A DNA stretch of 64,000 bases from Chrysopilus asiliformis (lineage: Eukaryota; Arthropoda; Insecta; Diptera; Rhagionidae). The notes under the pieces were generated by a model. That model was not told the origin of the DNA. It worked only from the letters and a program-made list of their open reading frames with translations, and searched no databases. Position numbers and translations under genes: made by a program. Shown here in pieces: positions 13,961-28,054 of this stretch. The stretch covers positions 66,980,682-67,044,681 of the forward strand of contig OZ035963.1 of assembly GCA_964034945.1 (NCBI GenBank), in the 5' to 3' direction. Position 1 is the stretch's first letter. Each line of letters begins with the position of its first letter.

Positions 13961-15339
13961 AAAAAAATGAAAAAACCAAATATCGAAAAAGTAGTGAAGA
14001 TTTCCTTCCGGTTTTCGGTGGTACCTACTTTACTAAGGGTGCGATTAAATGGCAACTGGCCAAGAATCACGCCTGAAAACAGGATATCGGAAATGACGTG
14101 TTAAGAGACTTGAATTGGATAAAATATCGACTAAGAGTCCGGAACTGAAATGTGAATTATTTTCAAGGAATATTTCACAAATTCGGTGTTAGGGGTTTAA
14201 GTTGTGTTATAATAGAATTTTTCATGTTTATTGGGAGTGAAAAACTGACATGATTTATGGAGTACGAACTATGATGGTCAAAAAAGACCTTAAACTTTTA
14301 AACGATTCAAAGATGTTAGAAATTTAAAAGAATCACCAACGTCTTTATTTTTCCATTAAGGAATATAAATCAAAAGTTTGATGGCCACGAAATTTCATTC
14401 TAAAAGGATGGGTGTTTACGGAGTGCAGGAGATTGAAGCTGTTTAGAAAATTGATGAGATTTTTAATTAAAATATAGGAAGCTCATGTCTAAATTCAAAC
14501 AATTTTGAATTAATCGAATATTTATTTTATAAGGTTAAGGTAGTGAGGTGACAATTTTGTACTCGTAAATTTTAAAAAGTAAAATAATAATAAATAACAA
14601 CACGTTTCATAAAAGTTTAAACTTCGTCTACCACAGCCCTAAAACCTCCCACTTAACACCATTTATCATGACTCAATTGAATTACAAGGGTTGTGATGTC
14701 CTTTAAATATGGTTGAATGGATACGGACGTAATTGTAAGTTAACAGGGTGAGAATGGAAGTTTGGCTCTGACCAAAATGATTTACTTTGGGGTTGGTAAA
14801 TCTTTGCCAGTTTTTTTATCTCTACGTAGAAACCATTTTTCCGTGTTCCGTTAACATTTATCGTTTCTTTTTCGTAGTAAAAACCAAGAAAAAAGGTCTA
14901 CTTAAGGATCTGTCTCTCATTTTCTGTTTAAGGCCAATGATGTGTATAAGAAATCAATTGATGGCAATTTATCGTGGGGAACTTGAAGATGTTATTAATA
15001 CTAAATGATTTGGCATTTCGGGTGAATTTATGGGATGCAGAGGATATGGGTGTGTTGGGCGGATATTACATTCGAAAGGGTTTAATATGTTTTCCATTTC
15101 ATTACTTCTTTTTAGCAACTACCATTAGTTAGAGGAAGCTTATATGGATATAAATGACAAGATCGCAGTTTATCTATAGTTTGATATATAAATTAATCTT
15201 TAGTTCTAAACATAACAAAAGCTATAATTGCCAATCTGGCAATCATTGGAGACCCGTATGGTGATATTCGTATCAAAATTCGAACAGTTATACCAAAATT
15301 CCACTTTGAAGTCAAACTTTCCAATAAGATTTTTTAAAA
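13961..15339. other. Non-coding stretch, no supported gene
   Basis: Only short chance open frames are seen (the longest about 73 codons), with no splice-bounded coding exon, RNA gene or clear repeat. AT-rich throughout. Confidence 0.55.
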
Positions 15340-15830
15340 TTTATTCCAATCGGATTTTGATGTATGGGAGTTTTATGTAGAATCATATCCTAAATAACTT
15401 TTGTTCTTGGACTTTTTTGATAAGATGCTCCGTTTTTGAGATATTCGCAAAAAAGTTTTCGTTCGTATGGGGGGTACCCCCCCCCCCCCTAATGGTCCAT
15501 TTTTACCCATTAACGAACTTAGCCTCGGATTTTACGAAAAACGGATCCACGCCAAATTTCAAGTCTCTAGCTCAATCCGTGCGCCCGCAATCCGCGCCAC
15601 AGACAGACAGACAGACAGACGGACAGACAGACAGACGGACAGACAGACGGACAGACAGACGGACAGACAGACGGACAGACAGACGGACAGACGGACGGAC
15701 ATGCAGAAATTAATTATTTTTATCATTCTAAACACACTGGTGTAATTCATTTTTGTGTGTGATGACGGGATCTTGGCGTTACAAACGGTAAGGCAAAGTT
15801 AAATACCCTTTGGTTTCACCATACGGGTAT
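15340..15830 (+). repeat. Interspersed repeat, copy B, with expanded ACAG/ACGG microsatellite
   Basis: Copy B shares with copy A the left landmark GGATTTTGATGTATGG (about 15351), AATTTCAAGTCTCTAG (about 15556), the GGACGGACATGC end of the array, GGTGTAATTCATTTTTGTGT (about 15737) and a GTTACAAACGGTA motif (about 15778). The array is expanded here to about 100 bp (15599-15700) of ACAG and ACGG tetranucleotides, largely arranged as a 12-bp GGACAGACAGAC higher-order unit. A G6 then C14 homopolymer block sits at about 15470-15490. Arginine/threonine/aspartate-rich frames across the array are artefacts of the repeat. The edges are approximate. Confidence 0.65.
15599..15700. repeat. ACAG/ACGG microsatellite
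   Basis: About 100 bp of uninterrupted 4-bp units, either ACAG or ACGG, with ACGG recurring at intervals of 12 bp over most of its length. It is the expanded tract of interspersed repeat copy B, matching the short array in copy A. Confidence 0.95.
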
Positions 15831-18604
15831 AAAAACGATAGTCGACCAAGGCCAACGTTTTAATTAAGTATGAATTTCCGCAAGTGTAGTGTAAACTGAG
15901 CATTAATTTGTTTTAATTCTCAAGTATACTAGGCAGCGCCATATGCTGCCTGGAATATTAAATTAATATTCAACTCGAATGCCCTTAGGGAGCATAAAAA
16001 TTGCAAAGTGTTGCATATATGTTTTAGTTTTCATTTCAATGCTCTTCACATATGTGGATTCAAACTCTCACTGGCAAGTGCCACATTCAGAACATTTGAC
16101 ATTAAGGCCATAGGGAGTTTACATACTGAAACATCCATTCCCCAAATGACACTTAAACCTTTATTTTGCAGTACAAAGAATTATTTTAATTGATGATAGT
16201 GTCATCTAAAGATGTTGAGAATGATACTTCAGTGTTTTATTTTTGAGGTATTTGAGCATAATTACTATTGCCTCACAACGATGTTCAGTTTGCTCTCAAA
16301 AAGCCCTCAACTGTGCATTCGATATGGAAAAGCCCTCTTAGCATGTCTTTTTCATAAAAATATTTTTCAGTTCTTGAATTTTTTTTTTTTTCTAAATTAG
16401 AATTGCTATACTGTAATTTTACAAAATTGTAAATGATTTTCTTCAGAAATGTTTTTAATTGAATTTATATAACCATAAAAGTTTTATAGATAAAAACTTT
16501 ACTTTGCATGTTCAACTTTTCTTCGTCTCAGTGGCATTTTTGATAAAAATTTCTCAACCTTTGAGCAATGATTAAATTTACAATCGCAAGTCACGATTCT
16601 AATTACAGAATTAAAACGTCAGGTTCAAAGACCCAACCTGCGAAGGGTAAAGCACTAAAAACTAAGTTAGTATACTTCAACGTAAGTACTTTTACGTGAC
16701 GTGTTAAAAGTTGAAATACTTTTGACAAACTTAATTGGTTCGTAACCGAAATGCAATCCTTGAACGACATCAAATTCACTTTATTTGACATCATTTTTCG
16801 GATTTCATGTCGCTTCTTGAAAACGTTAAACTTTCAAAGCAAAGAAAACCCATTTTAGGGCTATACTTTAATTTAATGAAATGTTCCAAGAGTGAATATT
16901 TGCTTAGGACAAAAAAAAATCAGTTATCCACAAAGAAGTCTTCTATCATAAAAAATTAGATCTAAATTGCAAAGGACCAAACGGATATATGCGAATTTCC
17001 AACTTTATTAGCTTTTCGTACTCAATAAAAGACAATAGCGTATCAAGAAAATTTCATTACAACAAATGAAAATTCTCGAAAATTTAGAAAAGAAATGAAA
17101 AAGAGAAAAATTTCAAGAATTCTTTTTATTGTTGTACTCTGGAAATTAATCCATTTCAACGTCGACCTACACAGAAAAGATTTGCAGAAGATTCAGACGG
17201 GTGTCTTTGGGAATTCTTGAATTATCTAAAGTTAATTAGTTTAAAGAAGGTCCTTTTTTTTACTGGCAAATTAAAACAAATGACCGAAAGAAGTTTAGTG
17301 CACGTGGATGCTGATAAATTTTTTTTTTTAAATTTGTAACTAAAAATACAAAAGAATATCGGAAATTTTACTTAAAATGACAGGATTTTATGTCTTTATT
17401 TCAGAGTCACATTTACCTCAGCTCTGATGATTTATTGCTTTGGTAAATCATCATCTTAATGGATTTTCACAGGCATCCATTGACAAATGTTCATGGCACG
17501 TTCCAGTCATGGTCCTTTGACCGACTCGTCGTGTTTTATTTTTGGCACGAACTTCACCACCATTTCCTATTCGTATCTCGCCAAACCAAGTATCCTTTTT
17601 CACTTGGCCTATTGTCAGGCTGACAAAAAAGGGGAACCGAGGCGAACTCCTAATTGGCTGTCCATCCGTCAGTCATAACTGCTCTTCAGGTTCTAATTGA
17701 GATTTATGGACTGGAATTCTGGGAATCCTTTTTACATTCAAACGATAAGGAATTTAATTGCAGCCAATCTCACCTGATAACATCGATTCGGATTTAGATT
17801 TTCGTTGGATTTAAATCAGAGAACTTTAATTAGTATGAGAAAGCTGTGGTTTTAGAAAATTTGGGGAAAACAAAAGGATTCTTGGGTCTTTAATTTGAAT
17901 TTGAGCTGCCGAAATATTCGATTTTCAATCCATTTGATTTTGCATTTCAGATTTCAGTTTATAAATCTACATTTCTCTAAAATTTAGTGGAGCGCAATTT
18001 TATGAACTCTTTATTATTTAAAAAATACTTTAAAAATAAAGGAGAAATTCAAAAAAAAAATCTTATTAAAAAAAAGTATGACATGGAAAATATATAAAAA
18101 ATCTGAAGGTTTTTCAAGAACTCTTCTGTTGTGAGAATCTGAAAGAAAATACCAGCAGGAAAAACTTCTGCAAATATTTTTGCTTACTGGTACATAACCC
18201 AACCATAAAAACAAGAAGACCAACTGCCTCAAAACTGAAAATCAATTTGAAAGAAAATTTTAGTTACAAATTTTTCTGGTCTTTATTTTCCCTAATTTAA
18301 CAATCAACAAAGTTACTGTCAAAAAATTACACACTTTTGAATAGTCCAATTGAAGTGGAATTCGTTTTCAGAAGTATAAAAAGAAAAACATTATGGTTTA
18401 AAAATAGTATAGAAGTTCAATAAAAATATGTTTGAAGAGAATAAAAATAACTAAAAAAAAACTTTTAATACGTATACGTTTCGCTCTACTATTAACAGAA
18501 AAGCCGAAACAGAACTGAAGATTACGCTAAATATTAGAAGATTCGAGAAAAAGAATAGTATTTCGAGTAAAGCAAAAAATGTAGAAATTTCGGTAAAGAC
18601 TCAC
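15831..18604. other. Non-coding stretch, probably intron of the minus-strand gene at its right edge
   Basis: The DNA immediately left of 18605 starts, on the minus strand, with a consensus splice donor, so at least this edge is intronic for the gene at 18605-19546. A somewhat GC-richer patch at about 17480-17690 was checked on the minus strand, but stops interrupt each frame examined. No downstream exon of the gene could be identified. Confidence 0.5.
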
Positions 18605-18607
18605 CTG
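18599..18607 (-). other. Splice donor of the coding exon
   Basis: Minus-strand CAG|GTGAGT, a perfect consensus 5' splice site, immediately after codon 314. The frame continues open for 25 more codons past it, but those are AT-rich and unlike the exon, which supports splicing here. Confidence 0.85.
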
Positions 18608-19546
18608 TTTAAAGGGTCGCATTCCTCCATTGATGCGCAGTGAATCAGCGGCGATTCCTGCGATCCCGTCAGGAGTTTCGCGTAATTGTCGAAGGGAGAC
18701 ATTCGGAACGGTGTGTGAGTGGCCGCAGGTGTGCGCGTTGCAGCTGGTAAGATTACTGGCTTCGGGCTGGGAGCTCTGGCGAATTATGCGCGATCCGGAA
18801 GTAGGCGACGAGGTGACGAGAACGGGCGGAGGAATATGTTGGCTGATCATGGACGAAGAGCCCACGTTACCCTGGAAGGCGCTGCGGACACTCTCGCGGG
18901 ATATCGATCGGCCCATCTGAAGCGAGGAGACGGGTGTAGTCGAGGCACGTCTATCACAATTTCTGCACGCCCGACAACGATTCTGCGGAGAGAGCTGATA
19001 AGCCCCGACTGAGGCTCGATGCTCCAGCTGATGGCTACTCGATATTGATATGGTAGGCCTCTCCACCGGGCTACTATGGATCTCGATCTCGGGAGCGATC
19101 CGCAGACTCGGATGCTCGCCACTTCCACTGCTGAAGCGACTGAAATGCCCCATACCGGAAGTAGACGCTCCCGCCCCAATGCCAATGTCGCCACCACCAC
19201 CACCACCACCGATTGCTCCTCCACTAATTCCGACCCCACCACCTCCATCGTCTTCGTTGCCCGGAACGCTATCTTCCGATCCGGCAAACGTTCGCGATAG
19301 TTGCGGACTCGCAAGATACGTCGACGTGCGATCCTGCCGCATAAGGACGGGTTTGTTCGCCCCCGCCGGCGATGAAGCTGAGGTGTTTGTTGGTCCATTG
19401 ATTGAGGCCATTCTCCCTTGCCGTGAAGAAGAAGGTATACCTGCCGTTGGTCTTGCTTTCGATGTATAAGAAATTAGAAGCGATGTCTCCTCGGCGCTTC
19501 CGTAACCCGAAGTTCTCACATTTTCGGCACCATCTTTTGAGGTCAT
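18605..19546 (-). CDS. Single coding exon: Ser/Gly-rich, probably disordered cytosolic N-terminus of an unrecognised protein
   Basis: This is the only convincing host coding sequence: a 314-codon, GC-rich block in AT-rich surroundings. It ends in phase 0 at CAG|GTGAGT (18607-18599). It begins just after a TTTCAG acceptor (19560-19555), followed by 8 nt and an ATG with A at -3. The frame is also open from the acceptor to that ATG, so an upstream coding exon is possible. Visible traits: an acidic dileucine-like EETSLL (residues 19-24); Gly-rich runs (about 101-126); many Ser/Arg phosphosite-like patches (RRASTTP, SISRES); a Cys cluster CxxCxxC (C191, C194, C197); and a Cys/His cluster (C269, H272, C274, H276, H278). 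There is no signal peptide, membrane segment or catalytic domain. The general look (long disordered N-terminus, NGGMRPF near the end) weakly recalls N-terminal exons of ion channels such as SK-type potassium channels, but nothing in this exon tests that. The function is unassigned. Confidence 0.8.
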
Positions 19547-19554
19547 TATTACAT

Positions 19555-19560
19555 CTGAAA
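19555..19560 (-). other. Splice acceptor of the coding exon
   Basis: Minus-strand TTTCAG, 8 nt before the proposed ATG and preceded by a moderately pyrimidine-rich tract (TTGGTTTTGGTTCATTTCAG). It implies at least one upstream exon, whether 5' untranslated or coding, which was not found in the window. Confidence 0.65.
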
Positions 19561-22500
19561 TGAACCAAAACCAAGGATATTTAGTGAAACGATCATAAAA
19601 TTAATATATTTTAATAATTCAAGGAGATAAATATTTGCCCGATTAAATACAATATTAAATTATCTTATAGACACCTTTCTAACTAATACCAACCGGTCAA
19701 AAAATTTAAAACCATAATAAATTTCACTTTAGAAAATCAACAGTTGCCAAAATCGAAACCCTTTTCACAAATTATGTTTATTCTAGAAATTAATCCGACA
19801 ATTTCCTACCGAAATCTCCATTAAAGCCACATTTCATTATAAATTCAATATTGCCCGTAATCAATTTAACAATACGTCGTCGTCCCTTAAGATTACTGTA
19901 TGAGAATCATCTTCTCTCCTGCATACTAAATATCACAGCTAAAAAAATCTACAAATTCAGCTCACTGAAAACTGCAAACTGTTGAATTGAGTTTGTTTAA
20001 CGAACGTGCCCGATTAAACAATATGAGATGATCAGCTAATAGCCACTTGGCTTGTAACAAATTACGCAAACAAATTCCCTATTTTGCACATATCATAACC
20101 ATAATAAATTCGTCTTAAATTGTCGGCAATATTTGTTTGTATGATACTCGCATTTTAAATGTAAATCTCTCTCGCAAATTGCGCGACTTGTAAACGTTTC
20201 CTTCTGCCAACAACTGTTGATAATGGATTTGTGGGTATAGCATAGTATCTGTTTCTGTTTAGATACTTGAAAATCTACGTGCCTTGTACCATCACAAATC
20301 TCACATAAAAAGGTAGACATCAACATAAGCCGGAAAAGCATCAAAACTGCCAATAGAGGCGTCGCCTTTCCAACAATGAAAAGGACATCTCGTGTTGAAA
20401 CCACCCTATACTTTGTTGTTTATCTATTATGCCTTTAAAAAGGGATTTTCCCGACTGCGTGAGATTTGAACTTAATGTGAAAATTATCTACGCGATGCTG
20501 GGCGAATTGAATATGGACTTTTTTATCGAAAACGATCGACGGTGTAAACTGTTTTTAATTGAATTTGCCTTACGAATTCAATATCGATTTTGATCAGTTG
20601 GATAAAACAATTATTTGACCAGAAAAGGTATTTTTAAATCGTAGCGGATTTTATTCCAAACTTTTTTTCGGGGGACTCAACAATACGAGGAAGAGATTGT
20701 GATTTCCCGAGTCTCCCAGATAATTTTGCACCTCAAATTCTCAAAATCAGGCCCTAAATTTTCTGCTGTCGAAAAAATATTTCTCACGGGTTTTAAAGGG
20801 TCGGTATCTATTCTTAAAAGGGAACTCAAAATTTCGATTTAAGTCACTGCATGTGCTATTAAAAATATGGTTGAAATATTTACAAATTTATTAAAAACAT
20901 TTTTTGCATTGATTAATTTTTCCCTTAATTTAAAAATATGGAAATTTACATTACTCGGAGTTTTACGATTGAATGCGGTATTCAGTTAAATTTCTTTTCG
21001 AGCGAATAATCGAATTTCTAATCACAATTTTGATACTCTATAATGTTTTGTTCATAAATAAATATAATCGATATCAATAGGCTTTGATAGTAATAATTGA
21101 GATTGTAGCCATTAAGTATTTTCCTAGTAACGCGCGTGCTGGCATTTACGCACAGCAAGCCAAATGAAGAAAATGGAAAATTATTTTTCTCTAAATCTCA
21201 TTTTTAAGAACCTCCGGACTTTGTCTGATATCCATTCGCGAGCCTCTGTCTGAGGTAAAGCTAGAAATAGTGACTACTTACACGTGTTTTGTATGATGGA
21301 GTAAAAATAATTCTGCCCTTTCGTGTTGGTAATTAATTTTCATTAGACGAGATAACAAAAGAATATTGCAGAGTACGGATAGGAAAACGCCCACAATATG
21401 GGAATGAAAAGCCATAGCAATTCTATTTACATTTTATTTATAAATATCTCTTAGCATTTTCTGCATATCTAAATTTATATATACTAAATTAGGTAAATTT
21501 TGCTTGGTTACATAAAAGAAAACAATCAGTTATTAATCGACAATATAAATGCGAATAGAATTTGTCACGTGGTATACATTAGTTGGGTAAGATGTTACTT
21601 TAAATGCGAACTTTACATGTAATATAAAATACATTTTGTGAAAAAGGCAAAGGAAATTCAAATGTTATTTGAAATATTTAACAGAGTAGTCAGAGTTGAT
21701 CAATGAGTGGACTGTTGGTAGGAAGCAACACCTTACAAATGTTGTAAAATGCAAAAAAGTGTCAAAATAGTCACGAATGTGGTCTTTTTTACTTCTGCAT
21801 ATGCAGCAGCATGCACGGATGTGGAATACAATGCGAAAATTTCGCTTTCGCGGCAACCCTGGTAAAAATACAAGAATAAACTTAAGGAGCTTTGGTGAGC
21901 TTTAGCGAGGTTCAATTTGTACCTCGGGTAACATGAGTTTTATATTTGGTTTAAAAGGAAATGTGCTGTGCGTGTTAGGAATATAAAAATTTTTCCCATG
22001 TCATCTGTGATAGTGCGGACAAACGATTGTTTTGTGTATTATTGATTTATACACAAGAAAAATATCTAAGATCTTTTTGAATCCGAAAAATTTCTTAAAA
22101 GGACGAATTTTTGCAAGCAAAATGTTGTATAGACAAAGTTTATTTTGGTGTAAATAGAAGAAAATATCGACATAATGGGCTTAAAAAGGCACATTCAAGG
22201 ATTGATGGGGTTTCCTTGAACATATTTTGAATTTGGATGATTTTGGTGAGCCGAAACCAAATATTTGAAAAGGTTCAAAGGGTCTTGGCATTGTTATGGA
22301 TTTTTAGAAGAGTCATTCAACATTTTGCAAGTGAAATTTTAATGTCATATATTTGGAAAATATGGAAATCTCTAAATGTGATTCAAATTGTATCAATCAT
22401 TAAAAAAGCTTCAATATATTGATGGCATCCAAAAACTTTCGATGTCTGAGAGAAATCTTGAAAAAATACTTAGCGATTCTATGTTATCGCATCCCATTCC

Positions 22501-25500
22501 ATCTCTAAGATTTTAAGACTTTTTTCTCCTCTTTATTACATTCAGTTCATCAATAAGTCGAATTTAAGTAAATATCTGCCTCTGAGTATGGATGGGAAAA
22601 ACAAATAAATATGGATAAAAGCCAATTCGGGGAACCCGAACCTAAAATCATTTCAGATAAGCATAAACATTCGATCATGAGATCGACTACATCTAGGATC
22701 CGTCAGACATTCACATGTAAAATACGGTACCAGAGAATGGCCGGGACTCTATAAAAATGAAGAAGACTTGAACTGCTAATGGTATAGACAAGAAATATGA
22801 AGAACAATAAAATCCTTATCCCATATTTCATACACTTCTTGTATGCTAAGCGTACGTGAAAATAAGGATCCATGAGGAACGCAGGATTGGAAGATTTCGA
22901 AGAAGACGACGTAGTAACGCATAAAGCATAATGTCGTGAGTGTTCTCTATATCGATTTATGCAAAGTACTTTCCAAGTTTTGTTAAGAAATTTTTGAGTA
23001 TCTTAGCTAGCATTCGTCCTAAATAAACCTGTAAGACGTTTCGTAGAAAATCATTGAGAATAGCACAAGCTTTATTTTCTAATAAATATCAATAAGTTAT
23101 ATAAATAATAAGAATTTCTATATAGAAAATGGCGATAAATTTAAGGAATTCAAAATGGTATCAAAAGAAACAAACGAAAATCAAACAGAGGAAAACGATA
23201 ACATCTTAAGTAATCACATCATAATCATAATCTTGACTCGACCTACTTAAAGAGACAAATTAGAGGGCTAACGATTCGGATGAGGATTACTTTAATATGC
23301 GGGTCTCGAACTTGAAACTACGTACCAGAATATGTTTCTTTATGCTTCTATTAAATCCCTTACGGGTGTATAATTCCATAATTAAAAGGTATTTTGTCAT
23401 TATTTTAAGGCAAAATTGGTGATAATAAAGACTCATATTTCAGTATCTTTTAAATTATAGGGACAACTTTCAAAAGGTCAAGATTCTAATCAGGATTGAA
23501 CGTATTTTGAATGGGCGATAGAATATTTTTCTTCACAAAACATATTTTGAATTTTTATCAAGAATAAGAGATTTTTCATACTCAAATTTGCAGCTTATTT
23601 AGCTATTCAATGGAGTTTAAATTTTTGCAGCTATTTAGGAAACATAAATTGATTAATTTCTGATGTTTCGTTTTATTTGTTAACCTTTGGGGAACTACCT
23701 ATGGGACTTTGGATTCAATAAAATGTAAATACTATCAATTATTCGATTCAGCACGACATCAGGCATCATCTCTTACCATAATTGCTATAATTATCAGCGA
23801 GTAAATGTAATTATTCAATTATGTATGCTCTAAATAGTCAATTAATTTGAAATTAAATTGAATTAAGTCATCGTTGATAGCATAAATCTATTGGTATGAA
23901 AGTGTGTGTTTTATAAAACTTTCATGAATTTTTTGGTAATGGAGAATCTTAAGTTTAAAATTGCAATATATATAATTTTTTCACCATTTTTTTTTTTTTT
24001 TTGTTATCGAAGATCATTTCTAAGGCCTTGTTTACACTTGCGATTTTTTCTTGAATTTCTCCACGAATTTTATTCACAATTTATTCCGCGAATTTTTACC
24101 CTTCAATCACAGAATAAATTTACTTAGCAAATGTCAAAGTTTTGATTTATTTCCGCGATTTTATATCAAAAATTCATTGATTGATCCTTCGATGGTAATT
24201 AGGAGAAAAGAAAATTAGATAGAAATCGGCGTTAATATGGGAGAACTCCTGGTTCTAAGTAAATATTCGATTTGATAAATAACGATTTTTATTACCAATT
24301 AATAAAGTTACACGACAAATCCATTCATGTGGAACAAACTTTATTTGAACTTTTCTCGAAACTCAATTCTCTCAACATTTATTTTGTATGCTTCAAGGGA
24401 AAACTTTAAGGAAAACTTTCAACAAGGTGGACAGATGTCATCTCAGGCAATACAAACTTGCAAAGATTTCGACTCTAATATTATATATACAAACTTTAAC
24501 TAACTAAACTTGCGGAGCAGAGGGAAAATCATCATGATACGAAGGATTCAAAGGGAAATGCGGGGAGGATCTACAGGAGAAACCTAGCAAGTGGTGGTCG
24601 CCCCAGGCGCTGAGACGTTAAGAAATCTTTATCGAAAACGATTTGTATGCAGATAAAAAGTTTCCACATACCGTTTGTATCTAAAAGTCAAGCATCGCTT
24701 TTTATGTTCTCTTTCTGACCTCTGCCTGTAATGTCCTTTTTTCATATATGAACGATAGCTTTTTGCCATCGTTCTTAAAAAAAATGTGAAACTTTTTATT
24801 TGCTGAGAGTTTTTTTTTACATTTTTTAAAAATATATTTTTGGTCTTTGTGTTTCATTTTCCATTTTGATCGGTGAAATGCTTTTAGCCAATAATATTTT
24901 ATTAAACCCTTTTGTTCGTCGTATCTGAGATCGATTTTTTCATTATATTTTTATGTTTCATGTTTATAGCGTAGAGATATGGAATGACTCTGCAATGAGT
25001 GATGAAAATTATTATGATTATAAAAAGGAAATGAAATGTACTTAAAATTTGGTTTGAATTGGCGAATTTTTAATCGCTTCTCCTATTTGTACGATTTTTA
25101 TGACCCCATCATGAATGAACATAACAGGAAACTGTGAAACCGACATAGACTTATTCACTTATCCGTAGTTTCTATTGAATTGTTTCATTGGCGTGTACAT
25201 AAGAGAGTCATAAAACGTGGATTGACAGCAATGTTGTAAAAATCTGTATGTTTTCCAGTGCAAATGTGTTCAAGGATTTGATTTTTTTTTTGGTGTGTGT
25301 TGTCCAACATTTCCACTGCATGTGACATTTTCAATTTTCTTTCCTAACATGAAATAAATTCTTTTACTTTCACCTGTTCTGTTTCAAATTACATTTCTAT
25401 GGATTTCTATGAAATCCTTAAGCTTTCTGATAAAAAAACTTAGTTTGTGTGAATGTTGTGGACTTAGAAAAAAAGCTTATTTTTATCATTTTTTCTTGGT

Positions 25501-28054
25501 TTTCAGAATTTTTAATTTTACCGTTCAATTTTAAAGTTTTTAAAGTATTTTTTTTAAATCTAAATTTTTTCTTGCTTGTCTGAAATGAGAAAATGACTGC
25601 TGTTCAATAAAAACAATTCATATTTGAAAGATATTCACCGTAATCCAAGATATAGCGAAAAAAACGTTTCTCGTTCGAAAATCGAGTACGAAAGCTGTAT
25701 ATCTTATAACTTCATATCTTTAAATTGCTTTAAGGTATTAAAATTTCCCAAAACCTTCTCCGCAATATATTAAAATGTTAAAAATTTCGCTCCTAAATAA
25801 ACCCCCAAACCCACTTAAGAAGAAAATCCTGAAAATTTAACGTTACCACGGATCGAAAAGCTGCAAATTTCACAGTATATCTCAATTACAGCAGGCTGAA
25901 AAACAACCAAATAATTTTCATTCGGCCAATAAAATTGAGAATGGTAAAATTTAATCCTGAAATTGGCAGTTTAATGCTTGAAGCAATAAAATACTGGCCC
26001 CACGTGAAGTGAACATAAATAAAATTTCTAATTTACGAAGAAGAAATCAAGGAAACCTTCTTTTCAACTTTCTATCCTCTCCACGTCTTTGCTTTAATTA
26101 CACAAATTGTCTTAAAGCTCGTCAGATACTTCCCACAGTTTGAAATTCATGCGAAAAATAAAAATAGTTGTTTTCCTTTTCACTACAACTAGAAAATCTT
26201 CAGTGAAAGGAATAAAGAAAAAGGAAAACTTTCCTCCCTATAATATGGTCTTAGCCTTTCGGAAAAATATCGCCATATGTGGAATGCGGGGGTACTGAAC
26301 TGATGTCTTTTGAGTTGAAGTTGTGGATTGCGGGGGAAGGGCATAAGCTCGGGAAAACTTTGTAAATTATGTGCACATAGATGTGTCACGTATCCAAGGA
26401 TAATGAAGCGATTTTCCTCCTTGAATAGAATGTCAATGATATCGTTGTACTAAAGGCCCCTACGACAAGCAGAAGATTTATGGACACCTTGACACTCTAT
26501 TAACCGCAAACATTGGTCAGATAAAAAGAGGGATGATGAGGGTAACTGATGTTCAGTTCATTCTTTTTATGTGGTAGCCCTCTGTGGAATCGGAGTTGCT
26601 TTGGGGATTTCTCTGAATTTCCTCCCAAATTCACACCAAACGAACCGACATTATTCAGAAATTTTCAAAACAAGTGACGCTTTGACATCGAATTGAGTAA
26701 CAAAGGGGTGACACTGACACATTCAAATTTCAAATAAGTTTTATTGCAATCAAAAACATACGTTTTTCTAACTTAATACTTTTGGGCGTCTTTGGGGATT
26801 CGGATTTTGGACATTTTTCATCCGGTCGTTATTGTCTGCTATGTGTCTAGAGAAGGACATCTACTGATGAAAGCATATTTACCAAATGGGATAATAAATT
26901 GGATAAATTGAGGATATTTTCTTTGTGTAAAATCTCTTGGCAGTAAAACTTTTAGAGAGTTCACCACATTTTTGGCAGCTTGACTTTGTGATTCGGTTAT
27001 GGGTTACGAACATAAATTTGTTTTTAGTTAAATTCAGTTTTTTATATGTTAAAAAAATGGATTAAAAATCGCTGTCAGTTGGTTAACCCAAAATTGTAAA
27101 AATCAAGTTTATCCTTTTCACATTTAAAAAAGTAAAACTTTGTAATAAAAATATACTATATTGAATCCACTTGTGTAATTACTTTTAATGAAAATCAGAA
27201 CAGGAAACCAGAATTTTAAAAACTTTTTCCTTTATTGGAATTAAAAATCAACTGGATAAATATTTAAACTCCATAAATAAACGAAACAGGCTAAAAATTG
27301 GAATGAAAGCCGTCATAAATGGCTACAATTATTTTTTTATGCGAAATTTTATTAAATCAACCACAGATGAAATTCGTGATTCTGTTCATAAAATATCACG
27401 GTTTGGATTTCTTCCTCCCCGTGCATATTTGAATGTTTTAATCCATTCGTATGTTGACATAATGTATTCGCTGTTTAAATTCGGAACGTGCACCAATAAA
27501 CGACGATGAATAAAATTTCCCAATATTTTCACGTTTTATGCGTGATGATATTTACTCGTTTTTTGCGACTTTAATTTGTTTCGGATATGTAGAAGTTGAG
27601 GGTTTAGGGGTGGAAATATGCAGGTGGATGATGCGTGAAGACGTATTGTTTGTTTACACAGTTAAGGAACCCTTTTTGCCGTAAATGGGCCGTAAAAGTG
27701 CCATTTCACTTTTATGCGTACCTCAGGGATTTTTTATTTATGTTTGCGTTCGTTTCGTGTAATGTTTCTTTTGCCTGTTTAGTTTGCTAAAAGCTCTATA
27801 GCAATATATGTGAAAAAAATTGATAAAAATAACGCAGTTTTCCATGATTTCAGTAGGTGACGGTGTCTCCATTAAATGTCTATGAAATTTGAAAATTTAC
27901 TATATAAACAATTTATTGAACGACCAGAATGGAAAAAATGGGGAATTTATGGACACTTTTTTGCGAAGCTTTCGCATAGGAAAATTAGCTTTCGAATGGG
28001 AAAGAAAATTTCTGGACATGAAAGACCAAAAATCTTTTGTTAGATAATTTAGAA
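19561..28054. other. Non-coding stretch upstream of the exon, no supported gene
   Basis: Probably intron and upstream region of the minus-strand gene. A 103-codon minus-strand frame at 20093-20404 has a hydrophobic start but is otherwise composition-typical and has no recognisable family. No first exon, promoter or RNA gene could be identified. Confidence 0.5.

Noticed and set aside
15417..15750. Arg/Thr/Asp-rich and Ser/Val/Cys-rich frames
   Set aside because: Direct translation of the ACAG/ACGG microsatellite on the two strands.
18630..19469. Several plus-strand and alternative-frame ORFs over the exon, one of them proline-rich
   Set aside because: Shadow frames of the GC-rich exon; only the chosen frame ends exactly at a consensus donor.
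20093..20404. A 103-codon minus-strand frame with a hydrophobic N-terminus upstream of the real exon
   Set aside because: No donor consistent with joining the exon was established and the rest is composition-typical; a chance frame is more likely.
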